Shown: positions 46,099-56,769, counted from the first letter of the stretch. The stretch: DNA of 64,000 bases from Pelagibius marinus (GCF_014925385.1 NZ_JACSDK010000001.1:977946-1041945), one strand, 5' to 3'. A program made the numbers and translations. Notes: generated from the letters alone by a model not told the origin.

Positions 46099-48132
46099 AT
46101 GACGTCCAGATCGGTATCGGCGGCGCGCTGCGCCGCCATCGTGGGACCCTATACCAGCGGCAAGACCACCCTGCTGGAAGCCCTGCTCCTGCAAACCGGA
46201 GCCATCCACCGCAAGGGCTCCGTCATCGAAGGCAACAGCGTCGGGGATTCCGTCCCCGAAGCTCGCGACCGCCAGATGACCACCGAGCCCAACTTCGCGC
46301 ACTGCAGCTACCTCGACGAAACCTGGTCCTTCATCGACTGCCCCGGCTCCATCGAACTGGCGCAGGACACCCACTCCGTCCTCATGGGTGTCGACGTCGC
46401 CGTGGTCGTGGCCTCGCCGGAACCCGAGCGCGCCCTGACCCTGGCGCCGATCTTCAAGTTTCTCGATGACTACCAGATCCCGCACATCCTCTTCGTCAAC
46501 AAGATGGACAAGGCGACGCTGCGTGTGCGCGACTTGCTGGAGTCCCTGCAGTCGGTCTCCGACCGGCCGCTGGTGCTGCGCCAGGTGCCGATCCGCGAGG
46601 GCGAGGAGGTCACCGGCTTCGTCGACCTGGTGAGCGAGCGGGCCTGGCGCTACAACCTCGACAAGCAGTCCGACCTGATCGAGATGCCCGAGCAGGTGAA
46701 GGACCGCGAGGCCGAGGCGCGTCAGGAACTGCTGGAGTCCCTGGCCGACTACGACGACGGCCTGCTTGAGCAGCTGCTCGAGGACAAGGTGCCGCCCTCC
46801 GACGAGATCTACGACCAGATCGCCAAGGACCTGGCGGGCGACCTCATCGTGCCGGTGCTCTTCGGCTCCGCCGAGCAGGGCCACGGCATCACCCGCCTGC
46901 TCAAGGCGCTGCGCCACGAGACGCCCGACCCGGCGCTGACCGCCGCGCGCCTCGGCGTGCCGGAAGGCTCCACCCTGGCGGCCAGCGTGATCCGCACCTA
47001 CCACCAGTCGCATACCGGCAAGATGTCGGTGGCGCGCATCTGGCGCGGCGGCGTGAAGGACGGCGACACCCTGGGCGACGACCGTCTCTCCGGCCTCTAC
47101 CACCTGATGGGCGGCGAAACGCGGAAGATCGACAGCGCCGGTCTCGGCGAGCTGGTTGCCCTGGGCCGCATGGAGAGCCTGCAGACGGGCGATCTCCTGA
47201 CCGAGAACGGCCGCCAGCCCGATGCCGGGCTGCTGTGGCCGGAGGTGCCCAAGCCGGTCTTCAGCCTCGCCATCCGTCCGCACAACCGCCAGGACGAAGT
47301 GAAACTGACGGCCAGCCTCGCCAAGCTGATCGAGGAGGACCCCTCGCTGGTGCTGGAGCACAACGACGACACCAACGAGATGCTGCTGCGCGGCCAGGGC
47401 GACATCCACCTGAAGCTGGCGGTCGACCGCCTGAAGAACCGCTACAACGTGGAGGTCGACGCGGCGCGTCCGCAGACCGCCTACAAGGAGACCATCCGCA
47501 AGGGCACCAAGCAGCACTCGCGCTTCAAGCGCCAGACCGGCGGCCACGGCCAGTTCGGCGACGTGCAGGTGGAGATCAATCCCCTGCCGCGCGGCAAGGG
47601 TTTCGAGTTCGTCGACAAGGTGGTCGGCGGCTCGGTCCCGCGCCAGTACATCGGCGCCGTCGAGCACGGGGCCAAGGAGTACCTTTCGCGCGGTCCGCTG
47701 GGCTTCCCCGTGGTCGACGTCTCGGTGACGCTTTTCGACGGCCAGCATCACTCGGTCGACTCCTCCGATCAGGCCTTCAAGACCGTCGGCCGCCTGGCCA
47801 TGGCCGAGGGCATGCCGAACTGCGAGCCGGTGCTGCTGGAGCCGATCTACGAGGTCACCATCTCGGTGCCCAACGAGTTCACCAACAAGGTGCACTCGCT
47901 GGTCTCGGGACGGCGCGGCCAGATCCTCGGCTTCGAGATGCAGGCCGACTGGAAAGGCTGGGACGCCCTGAAGTGCCACCTGCCCGAGGCCGAGTTGCAG
48001 GACCTCATCATCGAGCTGCGCTCGCTCACCGTGGGGGTCGGCAGTTTCGACTGGCGCTTTGACCACCTGCAGGAACTGACCGGCAAGCTGGCCGAGCAGG
48101 TCATCGCCCAGCGCCAGGACGGCGGGGCCTGA
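46099..48132 (+). CDS. EF-G-like translation GTPase (not canonical FusA)
   Basis: 677 residues with the five-domain EF-G plan. The G domain differs from true EF-G: P-loop GPYTSGKT (15-22) instead of GHIDAGKT, no R-G-I-T-I switch I (it reads RDRQMTTEPNFAHC), and G3 DCPGS (80-84) instead of DTPGH, so the catalytic histidine is a serine. G4 NKMD (134-137) is intact. Domain IV keeps HSRFKRQTGGHGQFGDV and GKGFEFVDKVVGGSVPRQYIGAVEHG. Not placed among ribosomal genes. It belongs to the EF-G-like family found beside true FusA; its role is not established. Confidence 0.88.
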   Translation: MTSRSVSAARCAAIVGPYTSGKTTLLEALLLQTGAIHRKGSVIEGNSVGDSVPEARDRQMTTEPNFAHCSYLDETWSFIDCPGSIELAQDTHSVLMGVDVAVVVASPEPERALTLAPIFKFLDDYQIPHILFVNKMDKATLRVRDLLESLQSVSDRPLVLRQVPIREGEEVTGFVDLVSERAWRYNLDKQSDLIEMPEQVKDREAEARQELLESLADYDDGLLEQLLEDKVPPSDEIYDQIAKDLAGDLIVPVLFGSAEQGHGITRLLKALRHETPDPALTAARLGVPEGSTLAASVIRTYHQSHTGKMSVARIWRGGVKDGDTLGDDRLSGLYHLMGGETRKIDSAGLGELVALGRMESLQTGDLLTENGRQPDAGLLWPEVPKPVFSLAIRPHNRQDEVKLTASLAKLIEEDPSLVLEHNDDTNEMLLRGQGDIHLKLAVDRLKNRYNVEVDAARPQTAYKETIRKGTKQHSRFKRQTGGHGQFGDVQVEINPLPRGKGFEFVDKVVGGSVPRQYIGAVEHGAKEYLSRGPLGFPVVDVSVTLFDGQHHSVDSSDQAFKTVGRLAMAEGMPNCEPVLLEPIYEVTISVPNEFTNKVHSLVSGRRGQILGFEMQADWKGWDALKCHLPEAELQDLIIELRSLTVGVGSFDWRFDHLQELTGKLAEQVIAQRQDGGA

Positions 48133-48143
48133 CGGGGTGAAAG

Positions 48144-48191
48144 AACCCGCCCCGCGGCGCCTTCCCAGGGCCCGCGGGGCGGGTTGTCTTT
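48144..48191 (+). terminator. Strong terminator between convergent genes
   Basis: AACCCGCCCCGCGG (48144-48157) pairs perfectly with CCGCGGGGCGGGTT (48172-48185), followed by GTCTTTT. It ends the EF-G-like gene and may also act on the histidine kinase transcript coming from the right. Confidence 0.85.
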
Positions 48192-48200
48192 TCGAGAGGG

Positions 48201-49694
<1,494 letters not shown>

Positions 49695-49992
49695 GGCGGT
49701 TGGTGGCCCCCGAGAGCTCCCAGTAACAAAATTACACGAAAATCCACTGCTCCTTCATTGCTGGATAGCAAACGGCTCTTTCGAATTCATTAACCGTGAC
49801 GAGAATCCTGGGGGCGATATTCGCGCGCCCTCGGGGGCTCGGGCGGAACCGGCTCGTCAGGTGCGGTTTTCCGGGCCTGGCGGCCCCGCCCACGGCGGCC
49901 TCGCGTTTAGTTGAATTGTCGCCTTCCCGCGGTCGCGCTACCTCCTTTGTCAGTGTCGCAGACCCGAGGCAGCTGAAGGGAGCGGTCATCGC

Positions 49993-50979
49993 ATGCTGAT
50001 TCGCATAAAGCAGGGGTGGGAAATCCCCGAATCCCAGGTGACCCCTGAGAGCGTGTTCCACGATCGCCGGCGCCTGCTGAAGGCCGCGGCGGCGGGCCCC
50101 GTTCTGCTGGGCGCCGCCGGCCTGCTGGCGGCTTGTGACGACACGCCGGCCCAGGCCGCCGCCGGCGAGGACCCCTCGGCCAAGCTCTACCCCGTGGGCC
50201 GCAATCCCGAATACATGCTGGACCGGCCGATCACCGACGAGAGCCTGGCCACGACCTACAACAACTACTACGAGTTCGGCTCCTCCAAGAACATCTGGCA
50301 GAAGGCCCAGGAACTGCCGATCCGGCCCTGGACCGTCGCTCTGGACGGCATGGTCGAGCAGCCCATGGAGATCGGCATCGACGACCTCTTGGCCAAGATG
50401 CCGCTGGAAGAGCGGGTCTACCGCCACCGCTGCGTCGAGGCCTGGTCCATGGCGGTGCCCTACAGCGGCTTCCCCCTGAAGGCGCTGATCGATCTCGCGA
50501 AGCCGCTGTCCTCGGCCAAGTACGTGAAGATGACCACCTTCCAGGACCCGGACACGGCCGGCGGCCAGCGCGCCGCCTGGTACCCCTGGCCCTACGTGGA
50601 GGGCCTGACCATGGCCGAGGCGCGCCACCACCTGGCCTTCATCGCCACCGGCCTCTACGGCAAGCCGATCCCCAAGCAGAACGGCGCGCCGCTGCGCCTG
50701 GCGGTGCCCTGGAAGTACGGCTTCAAGCACATCAAGGGCATCGTGCGCTTCGAGTTCACCGACGAGCGGCCGAAGTCCTTCTGGGAAGTCATCCAGGGCA
50801 GCGAGTACGGCTTCTGGGCCAACGTGAACCCGGAGGTGCCGCATCCGCGCTGGAGCCAGGCGACCGAGCGGGTGCTGGGCCTCAACGAGCGGGTGCCGAC
50901 CCTGCTCTACAACGGCTACGCCGAATACGTGGCCGACCTCTACAAGGGCATGGAAGATAAAGAGAACATCTTCATGTAG
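49993..50979 (+). CDS. msrP: Protein-methionine-sulfoxide reductase catalytic subunit (MsrP)
   Basis: 328 residues. A Tat signal (FHDRRRLLKAAAAGPVLLGAAGLLAAC, residues 22-48) exports the folded molybdoenzyme. Cys147 in YRHRCVEAWSMAVPY is the molybdenum ligand, and PRLAVPWKYGFKHIKGIVRFEF-like sequence closes the fold. MsrP repairs oxidised methionines in periplasmic proteins. It needs mononuclear molybdopterin, made by the moa/moe genes in this window. Its usual heme-membrane partner msrQ is not next door. Confidence 0.95.
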   Translation: MLIRIKQGWEIPESQVTPESVFHDRRRLLKAAAAGPVLLGAAGLLAACDDTPAQAAAGEDPSAKLYPVGRNPEYMLDRPITDESLATTYNNYYEFGSSKNIWQKAQELPIRPWTVALDGMVEQPMEIGIDDLLAKMPLEERVYRHRCVEAWSMAVPYSGFPLKALIDLAKPLSSAKYVKMTTFQDPDTAGGQRAAWYPWPYVEGLTMAEARHHLAFIATGLYGKPIPKQNGAPLRLAVPWKYGFKHIKGIVRFEFTDERPKSFWEVIQGSEYGFWANVNPEVPHPRWSQATERVLGLNERVPTLLYNGYAEYVADLYKGMEDKENIFM

Positions 50980-51035
50980 GGCCCGGCCTCATATCGGGGC
51001 CCGCCCTCGGAGTTCCTCCAGCACGCCTTTTCGAG

Positions 51036-51073
51036 GCCCGTGATCCCGCGTCAGCGGGGCCACGGGCTTTTTT
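51036..51073 (+). terminator. Rho-independent terminator after msrP
   Basis: GCCCGTG (51036-51042) pairs with CACGGGC (51061-51067), with an inner CCCGC/GCGGG stem, followed by TTTTTT. Confidence 0.88.
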
Positions 51074-51092
51074 GCCGGCCGCCGCGGCGGCC

Positions 51093-51120
51093 AAAAAAAA
51101 ACCGGGCCACGAAGGCCCGG
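51093..51120 (-). terminator. Rho-independent terminator, leftward
   Basis: CCGGGCC (51102-51108) pairs with GGCCCGG (51114-51120); on the minus strand the hairpin is followed by nine T (51093-51101). It ends a transcript coming from the right. Confidence 0.85.
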
Positions 51121-51330
51121 CAAGTTGAACAGGGAGGCTTCACGTCTGGGAGACGTAGGACCTAAAGAGGCCCTTCTCCGAGCGGGGGGCGCTCGGAACA
51201 GTCGTCCGGCGGGGGGCCGGAGAACTCGCGGGATGCTGCGTCGCAACATCCGATGACCTGAAGATAAGGATTTGAGTTTCTTTTACTACATACATTCGGG
51301 CAGTGGTGATATGCGGGGGCTGCATAGCTG
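51120..51330 (-). ncRNA. Candidate structured small RNA or long 3' UTR
   Basis: The strand read leftward has consecutive hairpins and ends exactly at a strong terminator 300 bp beyond the LysR stop codon, with no protein between. A TATACT -10-like hexamer lies near 51330, but there is no good -35. This may be an independent small RNA or the 3' UTR of the LysR message. No known RNA family is recognised. Confidence 0.3.
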
Positions 51331-51421
51331 GTTAAGTATATGATGTTTATATGAAAAATGCCTCCGCGACCCCCCTCGAATTAGCCCTTAAGTATGACAC
51401 CGGGGTGGTGTGGAATAACAC

Positions 51422-52312
51422 TCAGAAGTTGGATTCGGCAACCTTACGTAGCAGGAAGTCCCGGAAAACCGAGATCCGCTTGGAGCGCCGCATCTCTTCC
51501 GCATAGACGAAATAGGCGTCGAACTGCGGGCCGGAAAGCTCCGGCAGTACCTGCACCAGGTCCGGATTGGCCGCGGCCATGAACTCCGGCAGGGCGCCGA
51601 TGCCGGCCCCCGACTGCACCGCCTTCATGACGCCGTAGACGTTGTTCACGGTCATCGCCGGGCGGCGCAGCTGGCCATCCTTGTAGCCGACGCGCAGCAG
51701 CCAGTTCACGTCCGGCACCGGCGGGCGCACGTCCTCGCCGTAGACCACGATGCGGTGGTTATCCAGGTCCTTGGCGGCCTGCGGCACGCCGTGCTTCTTG
51801 ATGTAGCCGGCCGCCGCGTAGACGTGCATGTGCACCGTCATGAGGTGACGCTGGATCAGGTCGGCCTGCCGGGGCGGCGAGAAGCGCACCGCCAGGTCCG
51901 CCTCGCGCATGGAGAGGTCGACCTCGCGGTCGAGCAGCAGCAGGTGGCACTCGATCTCCGGATAGACCTCGATGAACTCGTGCATGCGCGCCGCCAGCCA
52001 GTGGGAGCCGAAGGCCACGGTGGTGGTGATCTTCAGCGGCCCCTTGGGGCGGTCCTTGCTCTCGGTGAGCTGGGCCTCGGTCATGGCCAGCTTGCCGAAG
52101 ACCTCGTGGGCGGTGCGGTACAGCAGCTCGCCCTGCTCGGTGAGGATCAGGCCGCGGGCGTGGCGGTGGAACAGCGGCACCTTGAGGCTGTCCTCCAGGG
52201 CCGAGATCTGCCGGCTCACCGCCGACTGGCTGAGATTCAGCAGTTCGCCGGCATGGGTGAAGCTGCCGGCCTCCGCCACCGCGTGGAAGATGCGCAGCTT
52301 GTCCCAATCCAT
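51422..52312 (-). CDS. LysR family transcriptional regulator
   Basis: 296 residues from ATG at 52312 (MDWDKLRIFHAVAEAGSFTHAGELLNLSQSAVSRQISALEDSL), the standard LysR helix-turn-helix. Residues 90-290 form the ligand-binding domain (KGPLKITTTVAFGSHWLAARMHEFIEVYPEIECHLLLLDREVDLSMREADLAVRF). An in-frame ATG at 52363 is a possible earlier start. It lies downstream of trxB in the same orientation, an arrangement frequent in this group; the ligand is unknown. Confidence 0.9.
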   Translation of the reverse strand: MDWDKLRIFHAVAEAGSFTHAGELLNLSQSAVSRQISALEDSLKVPLFHRHARGLILTEQGELLYRTAHEVFGKLAMTEAQLTESKDRPKGPLKITTTVAFGSHWLAARMHEFIEVYPEIECHLLLLDREVDLSMREADLAVRFSPPRQADLIQRHLMTVHMHVYAAAGYIKKHGVPQAAKDLDNHRIVVYGEDVRPPVPDVNWLLRVGYKDGQLRRPAMTVNNVYGVMKAVQSGAGIGALPEFMAAANPDLVQVLPELSGPQFDAYFVYAEEMRRSKRISVFRDFLLRKVAESNF

Positions 52313-52509
52313 AATGGTGGCCCCGAGGCCCCGCTTCTGGGGCAGGCCAACATCGTCCAACATGATCGCCTCCTGGGGCGGGTCGGCGGCGGGCGAAGCC
52401 GCGCCCGATTCCCGCCACTGCGGCGGGGTTTATGAAGAAATACTGCTCTTGCGGCCGGGAAAACCCCCGAGATACCGCGAATCAGTATAGGTCAGTGGGG
52501 TTAAGGAGG

Positions 52510-53481
52510 CTATTCCGCAGCTTTACTGGCGGAATCCTCCTGTTCGGCGAGGAATTTTTCCGCTTCCAGGGCCGCCATGCAACCCATTCCGGCGGCGGTG
52601 ATGGCCTGGCGGAAGATCTTGTCGACGCAGTCGCCGGCGGCATAGACGCCGGGAACCGAGGTGCGGGTGCCGCCGGCCTGGGCCAGGATGTAGCCCTCGT
52701 CGTCCAGATCCACCGCGCCGCGAAACACCTTGGTCGCCGGGTCGTGGCCGATGGCGATGAAGACGCCTTCGCAAGATACCTCGCTGGTCTCGCCGGTCTG
52801 GGTGTTCTTCAGGCGCACCCCCTCGACCCCGTCCAGGGGGCCGTCGCCGCCCAGGATGTCGTCGATGACGGCGTTCCAGCGCACCTCGATCTTGGGGTGC
52901 CGGAACAGCCGGTCCTGGCCGATCTTCTCGGCGCGCAGGGCGTCGCGGCGGTGGACCAGGGTCACCTTGGAGCAGATATTGGCCAAGTAGAGCGCCTCCT
53001 CCACGGCGGTGTTGCCGCCGCCGACCACCACCACTTCCTTGTCGCGGTAGAAGAAACCGTCGCAGGTGGCGCAGGCGGAAACGCCGCGGCCGTTGAACTT
53101 CTGCTCGCCGGGGATGCCCAGCCAGCGCGCCTGGGCGCCGGTGGCGATGACCACGGCGTCGGCGGTGTAGGTGGTGCCGCTGTCGCCCTTCATGACGAAG
53201 GGGCGGCGCGAGAAATCCACCTCGTTGATGATGTCGGAGACGATCTCCGTGCCGACGTGCTCGGCCTGCTTCTGCATCTGCTCCATCAGCCAGGGGCCCT
53301 GGATGACGTCGGCGAAGCCCGGGTAGTTCTCCACGTCGGTGGTGATGGTCATCTGCCCGCCCGGCTGCAGCCCCTGGACCAGCAAGGGTTTCAGGTTGGC
53401 GCGCGCGGTGTAGATCGCGGCGGTCAGGCCGGCGGCGCCGGAACCGATGATGAAGACCTTGCTGTGGCGGGTGTCGGCCAT
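52510..53481 (-). CDS. trxB: Thioredoxin reductase (TrxB)
   Basis: 323 residues. FAD binding is by VFIIGSGAAGLTAAIYTARANLKPLLV, the redox pair is Cys137/Cys140 in GVSACATCDGFFY, NADPH binding is by VVVVGGGNTAVEEALYLANI, and GVYAAGDCVDKIFRQAITAAGMGCMAAL is the second FAD motif. It reduces thioredoxin with NADPH and so feeds MsrB. Note the long open frame continuing beyond its start to 55431 is antisense to the SulP gene and not coding. Confidence 0.97.
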   Translation of the reverse strand: MADTRHSKVFIIGSGAAGLTAAIYTARANLKPLLVQGLQPGGQMTITTDVENYPGFADVIQGPWLMEQMQKQAEHVGTEIVSDIINEVDFSRRPFVMKGDSGTTYTADAVVIATGAQARWLGIPGEQKFNGRGVSACATCDGFFYRDKEVVVVGGGNTAVEEALYLANICSKVTLVHRRDALRAEKIGQDRLFRHPKIEVRWNAVIDDILGGDGPLDGVEGVRLKNTQTGETSEVSCEGVFIAIGHDPATKVFRGAVDLDDEGYILAQAGGTRTSVPGVYAAGDCVDKIFRQAITAAGMGCMAALEAEKFLAEQEDSASKAAE

Positions 53482-53757
53482 GTCGGGGGGACTCCAGACT
53501 CGAGTTTGTCTTTGGAAAATAGAGACGCCGGCAGGGGGTCGCAAGGCGGCGAAACGTCGCTTTCTGTGGATGATCCGTCCGGCGGAGCGAGGGCGCGGGC
53601 GGGGGCCCCGCGCGGCGCGCAGGGCAGGGTTCGACATAAAACAAATGTAGAATGTGGTCCTTGTGTATAATCTGGGCTCTGCGGCAACCCCACCACACGG
53701 ATTTGACCCCATGTTCCCTGCAGGACGGCGCGGCCCCGGCCGGGCGCGCGCATAACG

Positions 53758-55512
53758 GTGACCGACGGTTCTCCGGCGCCCGGGAGCCTGCCTCCCGACC
53801 CGCCCGCGAGCGGTCCGGCCTGGCGGCTTTTCAAGCCCAAGCTCATCACCGTCCTGAAGGAGGGCTACGGCTGGGGGCACCTGCGCGCCGACGCCGTGGC
53901 CGGCCTGACGGTGGCGGTGGTGGCCCTGCCGCTGGCCATGGCGCTGGCCATCGCGTCGGGCGCGCCGCCGGACAAGGGCCTGGTGACGGCGGTGGTCGCC
54001 GGCTTCCTGATTTCCCTGCTGGGCGGCAGCCGCTTCCAGATCGGCGGGCCGACCGGCGCCTTCGTGGTGGTGGTCTTCAACGTCATCGCCCAGCACGGCT
54101 ACGACGGCCTGCTGCTGGCCACCCTCATGGCCGGGGCCATGCTGGTGGTGGCCGGCCTGCTGCGCTTCGGCACCTGGATCAAGTACATCCCGGAACCGGT
54201 GGTGACCGGCTTCACCGCCGGCATCGCCGTCATCATCTTCTCCAGCCAGCTGAAGGACCTCTTCGGCCTGTCGCTCGCCGAGGTGCCGGCCGAGTTCCTG
54301 CCCAAGCTGAAGGCGCTCTGGGCGGCGCGCGACACCCTCGACCCGGCGACCTTCGCCGTGGCCGCGACGGCGCTGGCCGCCATCCTGCTGCTGCGGCGCT
54401 ATGCCCCCAAGGTGCCGGCCCTGCTGGTGGCGGTGGTCGGCGCCTCGCTCGCGGTTTGGGGCCTGGGCCTGCCGGTGGAGACCATCGGCTCGCGCTTCGG
54501 GGAGATCTCCTCCAGCCTGCCGCTGCCGCAGCTGCCGGCCTTCAGCCTGCGCCAGGCCGTCGAGGTGCTGCCTTCCGCCTTCACCATCGCCTTCCTGGCC
54601 GGTATCGAGAGCCTGCTCTCGGCCATGGTGGCCGACGGCATGACCGGGGCGCGCCACCGCTCCAACTGCGAGCTGGTGGCCCAGGGCGTGGCCAACGCCG
54701 CCTCGGCCTGCTTTGCCGGCCTGCCGGCCACCGGCGCCATCGCGCGCACGGCCACCAACATCCGCTCGGGCGCGCGCTCGCCGATCTCCGGCATGCTGCA
54801 CGCGGTCTTCCTGCTGGTCTTCATGCTGGTCGCCGCGCCGCTGGCCGCCTACGTGCCGCTGGCCAGCCTCGCCGCGGTGCTGGTCATCGTCGCCTGGAAC
54901 ATGAGCGAGATCGACAAGTTCCGCCACCTGATGAGCGCGCCGCCGGGCGACGCCGTGGTGCTGCTGGTGACTTTTTCGCTGACCGTCATGGTCGACCTGA
55001 CCGTGGCCATCGAGGTCGGCGTGGTCATGGCCGCGGTGCTCTTCATGCACCGCATGGCCCAGGTGGTGCAGGTGGAGAAGGGTGTCGGCTTCCTGCAGGG
55101 CGACGTCGACGACGCGCAGATCCCGGCCCTCGACTACGCCTTCCAGACGCTGCCGGCGGGGGTGGAGATGTTCAGCTTGCGCGGGCCGCTGTTCTTCGGT
55201 GCCGCGCGCAGCCTGCGTGACGCGCTGGAGGCCATGCCGGTGCCGCCCAAGGTCTTCATCCTGCGCATGCGCAACGTGCCGATGATCGACTCCTCCGGCG
55301 TCGCCGCCCTCTCCGACTTCATGCGCCGCTGCCGCGACCGCGGCGTCGCCGTCATCGTCTCGGGCATCCGCCCGCAGCCCAAGGACGTGCTGTCGCGCAT
55401 GGGATTCGGCACGGAAGCCGGGGGGCGGCACGACAACCTGAGTTTCGCCGCGAACTTCGCCGAGGCCCGCGAGATGGCCGCCGCCATGATCGAGGAACGG
55501 GCGGCGGAGTAG
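53758..55512 (+). CDS. SulP family inorganic anion transporter with STAS domain
   Basis: 584 residues from GTG at 53758. The membrane part has the SulP signature ALPLAMALAIASGAPPDKGLVTAVVAGFLISLLGGSRFQIGGPTGAFVVVV, then GIAVIIFSSQLKDLFGL and FLAGIESLLSAMVADGMTGARHRSNCELVAQGVAN, with ten to fourteen helices. A cytoplasmic STAS domain covers about 450-565 (VFILRMRNVPMIDSSGVAALSDFMRRCRDRGVAVIVSGI). It could carry sulfate, bicarbonate or a dicarboxylate; sequence alone does not choose. Divergent from trxB. Confidence 0.93.
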   Translation: MTDGSPAPGSLPPDPPASGPAWRLFKPKLITVLKEGYGWGHLRADAVAGLTVAVVALPLAMALAIASGAPPDKGLVTAVVAGFLISLLGGSRFQIGGPTGAFVVVVFNVIAQHGYDGLLLATLMAGAMLVVAGLLRFGTWIKYIPEPVVTGFTAGIAVIIFSSQLKDLFGLSLAEVPAEFLPKLKALWAARDTLDPATFAVAATALAAILLLRRYAPKVPALLVAVVGASLAVWGLGLPVETIGSRFGEISSSLPLPQLPAFSLRQAVEVLPSAFTIAFLAGIESLLSAMVADGMTGARHRSNCELVAQGVANAASACFAGLPATGAIARTATNIRSGARSPISGMLHAVFLLVFMLVAAPLAAYVPLASLAAVLVIVAWNMSEIDKFRHLMSAPPGDAVVLLVTFSLTVMVDLTVAIEVGVVMAAVLFMHRMAQVVQVEKGVGFLQGDVDDAQIPALDYAFQTLPAGVEMFSLRGPLFFGAARSLRDALEAMPVPPKVFILRMRNVPMIDSSGVAALSDFMRRCRDRGVAVIVSGIRPQPKDVLSRMGFGTEAGGRHDNLSFAANFAEAREMAAAMIEERAAE

Positions 55513-55518
55513 GCCGGC

Positions 55519-56769
55519 TCAGTCTTCCTGCAGCACTTCCTGCGCCTCGGGATTGAGGCGGCTGGCGACCGGCGTGGCGGCGTGGCCGACGGGCAGGGCG
55601 GTGCCGGTCTCGGTGGCGCGCTTCCCGCCGGTGACCAGGCGGGTGACCGCCAGCAGGGCCGTCGCGCCCTGCAGCAGCGCCAGGCAGCCGAAGAGGGCCG
55701 GCGCCCCCAGGTGGGTGATGGCCAGGCCGCCGGCCGGCGGGCCCAGCACGATGCCCACGTTCATCACCAGCACCAGCCCGCCGGAGGCCGCGACCATCTG
55801 CTCGGGGGCCAGGCGGTCGTTGGTGTGGGCCACGCCCAGGGAATAGAGCGGCAGCACGAAGGCGCCGACCAGGGCGACGGCGGCGTAGAGCCAAATCGTC
55901 CCCGCCAGCATCGGCGCCGAGAGGACGATGACGAGACAGGCGGCCAGCCCCGCGGCGGCGGCCCCGGCGATGACCAGGCGGCGGTCCAGGCGGTCGGAGA
56001 GCGCGCCCAGGGGGAACTGCCCCAGCACGCCGCCCAGGGTGCCCGCGGCGACCAGCAGGCCGATGTCGCCGACCGGCAGGCCGAGGGCCACGCCGAAGAG
56101 ACCCAGACCCACGTAGAAGGCGCCCTGGGAGATGCCGTTCAGGAAACCGACGGAAAGGCCCAGCGGCGAGATGGCGAAGAGCGCGCGCACCGAAAGCCGC
56201 GCCGGCGCCTCGAAGGACTGACTCTGACGGGCCGAGAGCAGCATGGGCACCAGCGAGAGGGAGATCAGCACCGAGGTGATGACGAAAAGCAGGTTCCCGT
56301 CGCTGTCCGGCAGGTAGAGCAGGAACTGGCCCAGCGCCGCGCCGCCGGTCTGGGTGATGAAGTAAATGGAGAGCAGGGCGGCGCGGGTCTGGTTGTCGGC
56401 GCGCCCGTTCAGCCAGCTCTCCGCCACCACGTAGAGCCCCGGAAAGCAGAAGCCGGCGAGGCCCCGCATGGCCGCCCAGCTCCAGGGGTCGGCCGTCACC
56501 ATGTGGATCAAGGCCGCGGTGGAGCAGAGCGAGGCCAGCGCGCCGAAGCTGCGGATGTGGCCCACCGCGGCGACGATGCGCGGGGCGACCAGGCAGCCGA
56601 AGACGGCGGCCAGCGGATAGGCCGCCTGCATGAAGGCGATCTGCGTCTGTGAAAAGCCCAGCTCGGTCGCCCGGGTCGTCAGCAGCGTGACCAGCAGCCC
56701 GTTGCTGATCATCAACAGCAGCATGCCGAGGAACAGCGGCCAGGAGTCGTAGATGCGCCGGGCGAGCAT
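55519..56769 (-). CDS. MFS transporter (YcaD-like)
   Basis: 416 residues with twelve transmembrane helices. The region TELGFSQTQIAFMQAAYPLAAVFGCLVAPRIVAAVGHIR is a variant of motif A, and LGQFPLGALSDRLDRRLVIAG is the motif-A repeat in the second half. FCFPGLYVVAESWLNGRADNQTRAALLSIYFITQTGGAALGQFLL is typical of the YcaD/UMF subgroup. The substrate is unknown. It ends 6 bp from the SulP stop codon on the other strand. Confidence 0.9.
   Translation of the reverse strand: MLARRIYDSWPLFLGMLLLMISNGLLVTLLTTRATELGFSQTQIAFMQAAYPLAAVFGCLVAPRIVAAVGHIRSFGALASLCSTAALIHMVTADPWSWAAMRGLAGFCFPGLYVVAESWLNGRADNQTRAALLSIYFITQTGGAALGQFLLYLPDSDGNLLFVITSVLISLSLVPMLLSARQSQSFEAPARLSVRALFAISPLGLSVGFLNGISQGAFYVGLGLFGVALGLPVGDIGLLVAAGTLGGVLGQFPLGALSDRLDRRLVIAGAAAAGLAACLVIVLSAPMLAGTIWLYAAVALVGAFVLPLYSLGVAHTNDRLAPEQMVAASGGLVLVMNVGIVLGPPAGGLAITHLGAPALFGCLALLQGATALLAVTRLVTGGKRATETGTALPVGHAATPVASRLNPEAQEVLQED

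Larger units (their letters stand above)
50980..51421. other. Intergenic region with opposing terminators and structured DNA
   Basis: 442 bp. After msrP come a plus-strand terminator (51036-51073) and a minus-strand terminator (51093-51120). Between 51121 and 51350, read on the minus strand, are several GC hairpins (such as CCGAGCG-CCCCC-CGCTCGG at about 51177-51196) leading into that terminator. This could be the LysR 3' region or a separate small RNA. A 61-codon frame here has no coding character. Confidence 0.5.

Noticed and set aside
46099..48132. Annotation as canonical elongation factor G (fusA)
   Set aside because: The G1, switch I and G3 motifs differ from true EF-G, and no ribosomal-protein genes are near.
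51140..51325. 61-codon minus-strand frame near the leftward terminator
   Set aside because: Non-biased composition, and hairpins explain the sequence better than a protein does.
52510..55431. A 973-codon minus-strand open frame covering trxB and the SulP gene
   Set aside because: Only the part from 53481 leftward is a real protein (TrxB). The rest is rich in R, H, Q, D and G in the pattern of GC-rich antisense frames, and the plus strand encodes an intact SulP transporter.
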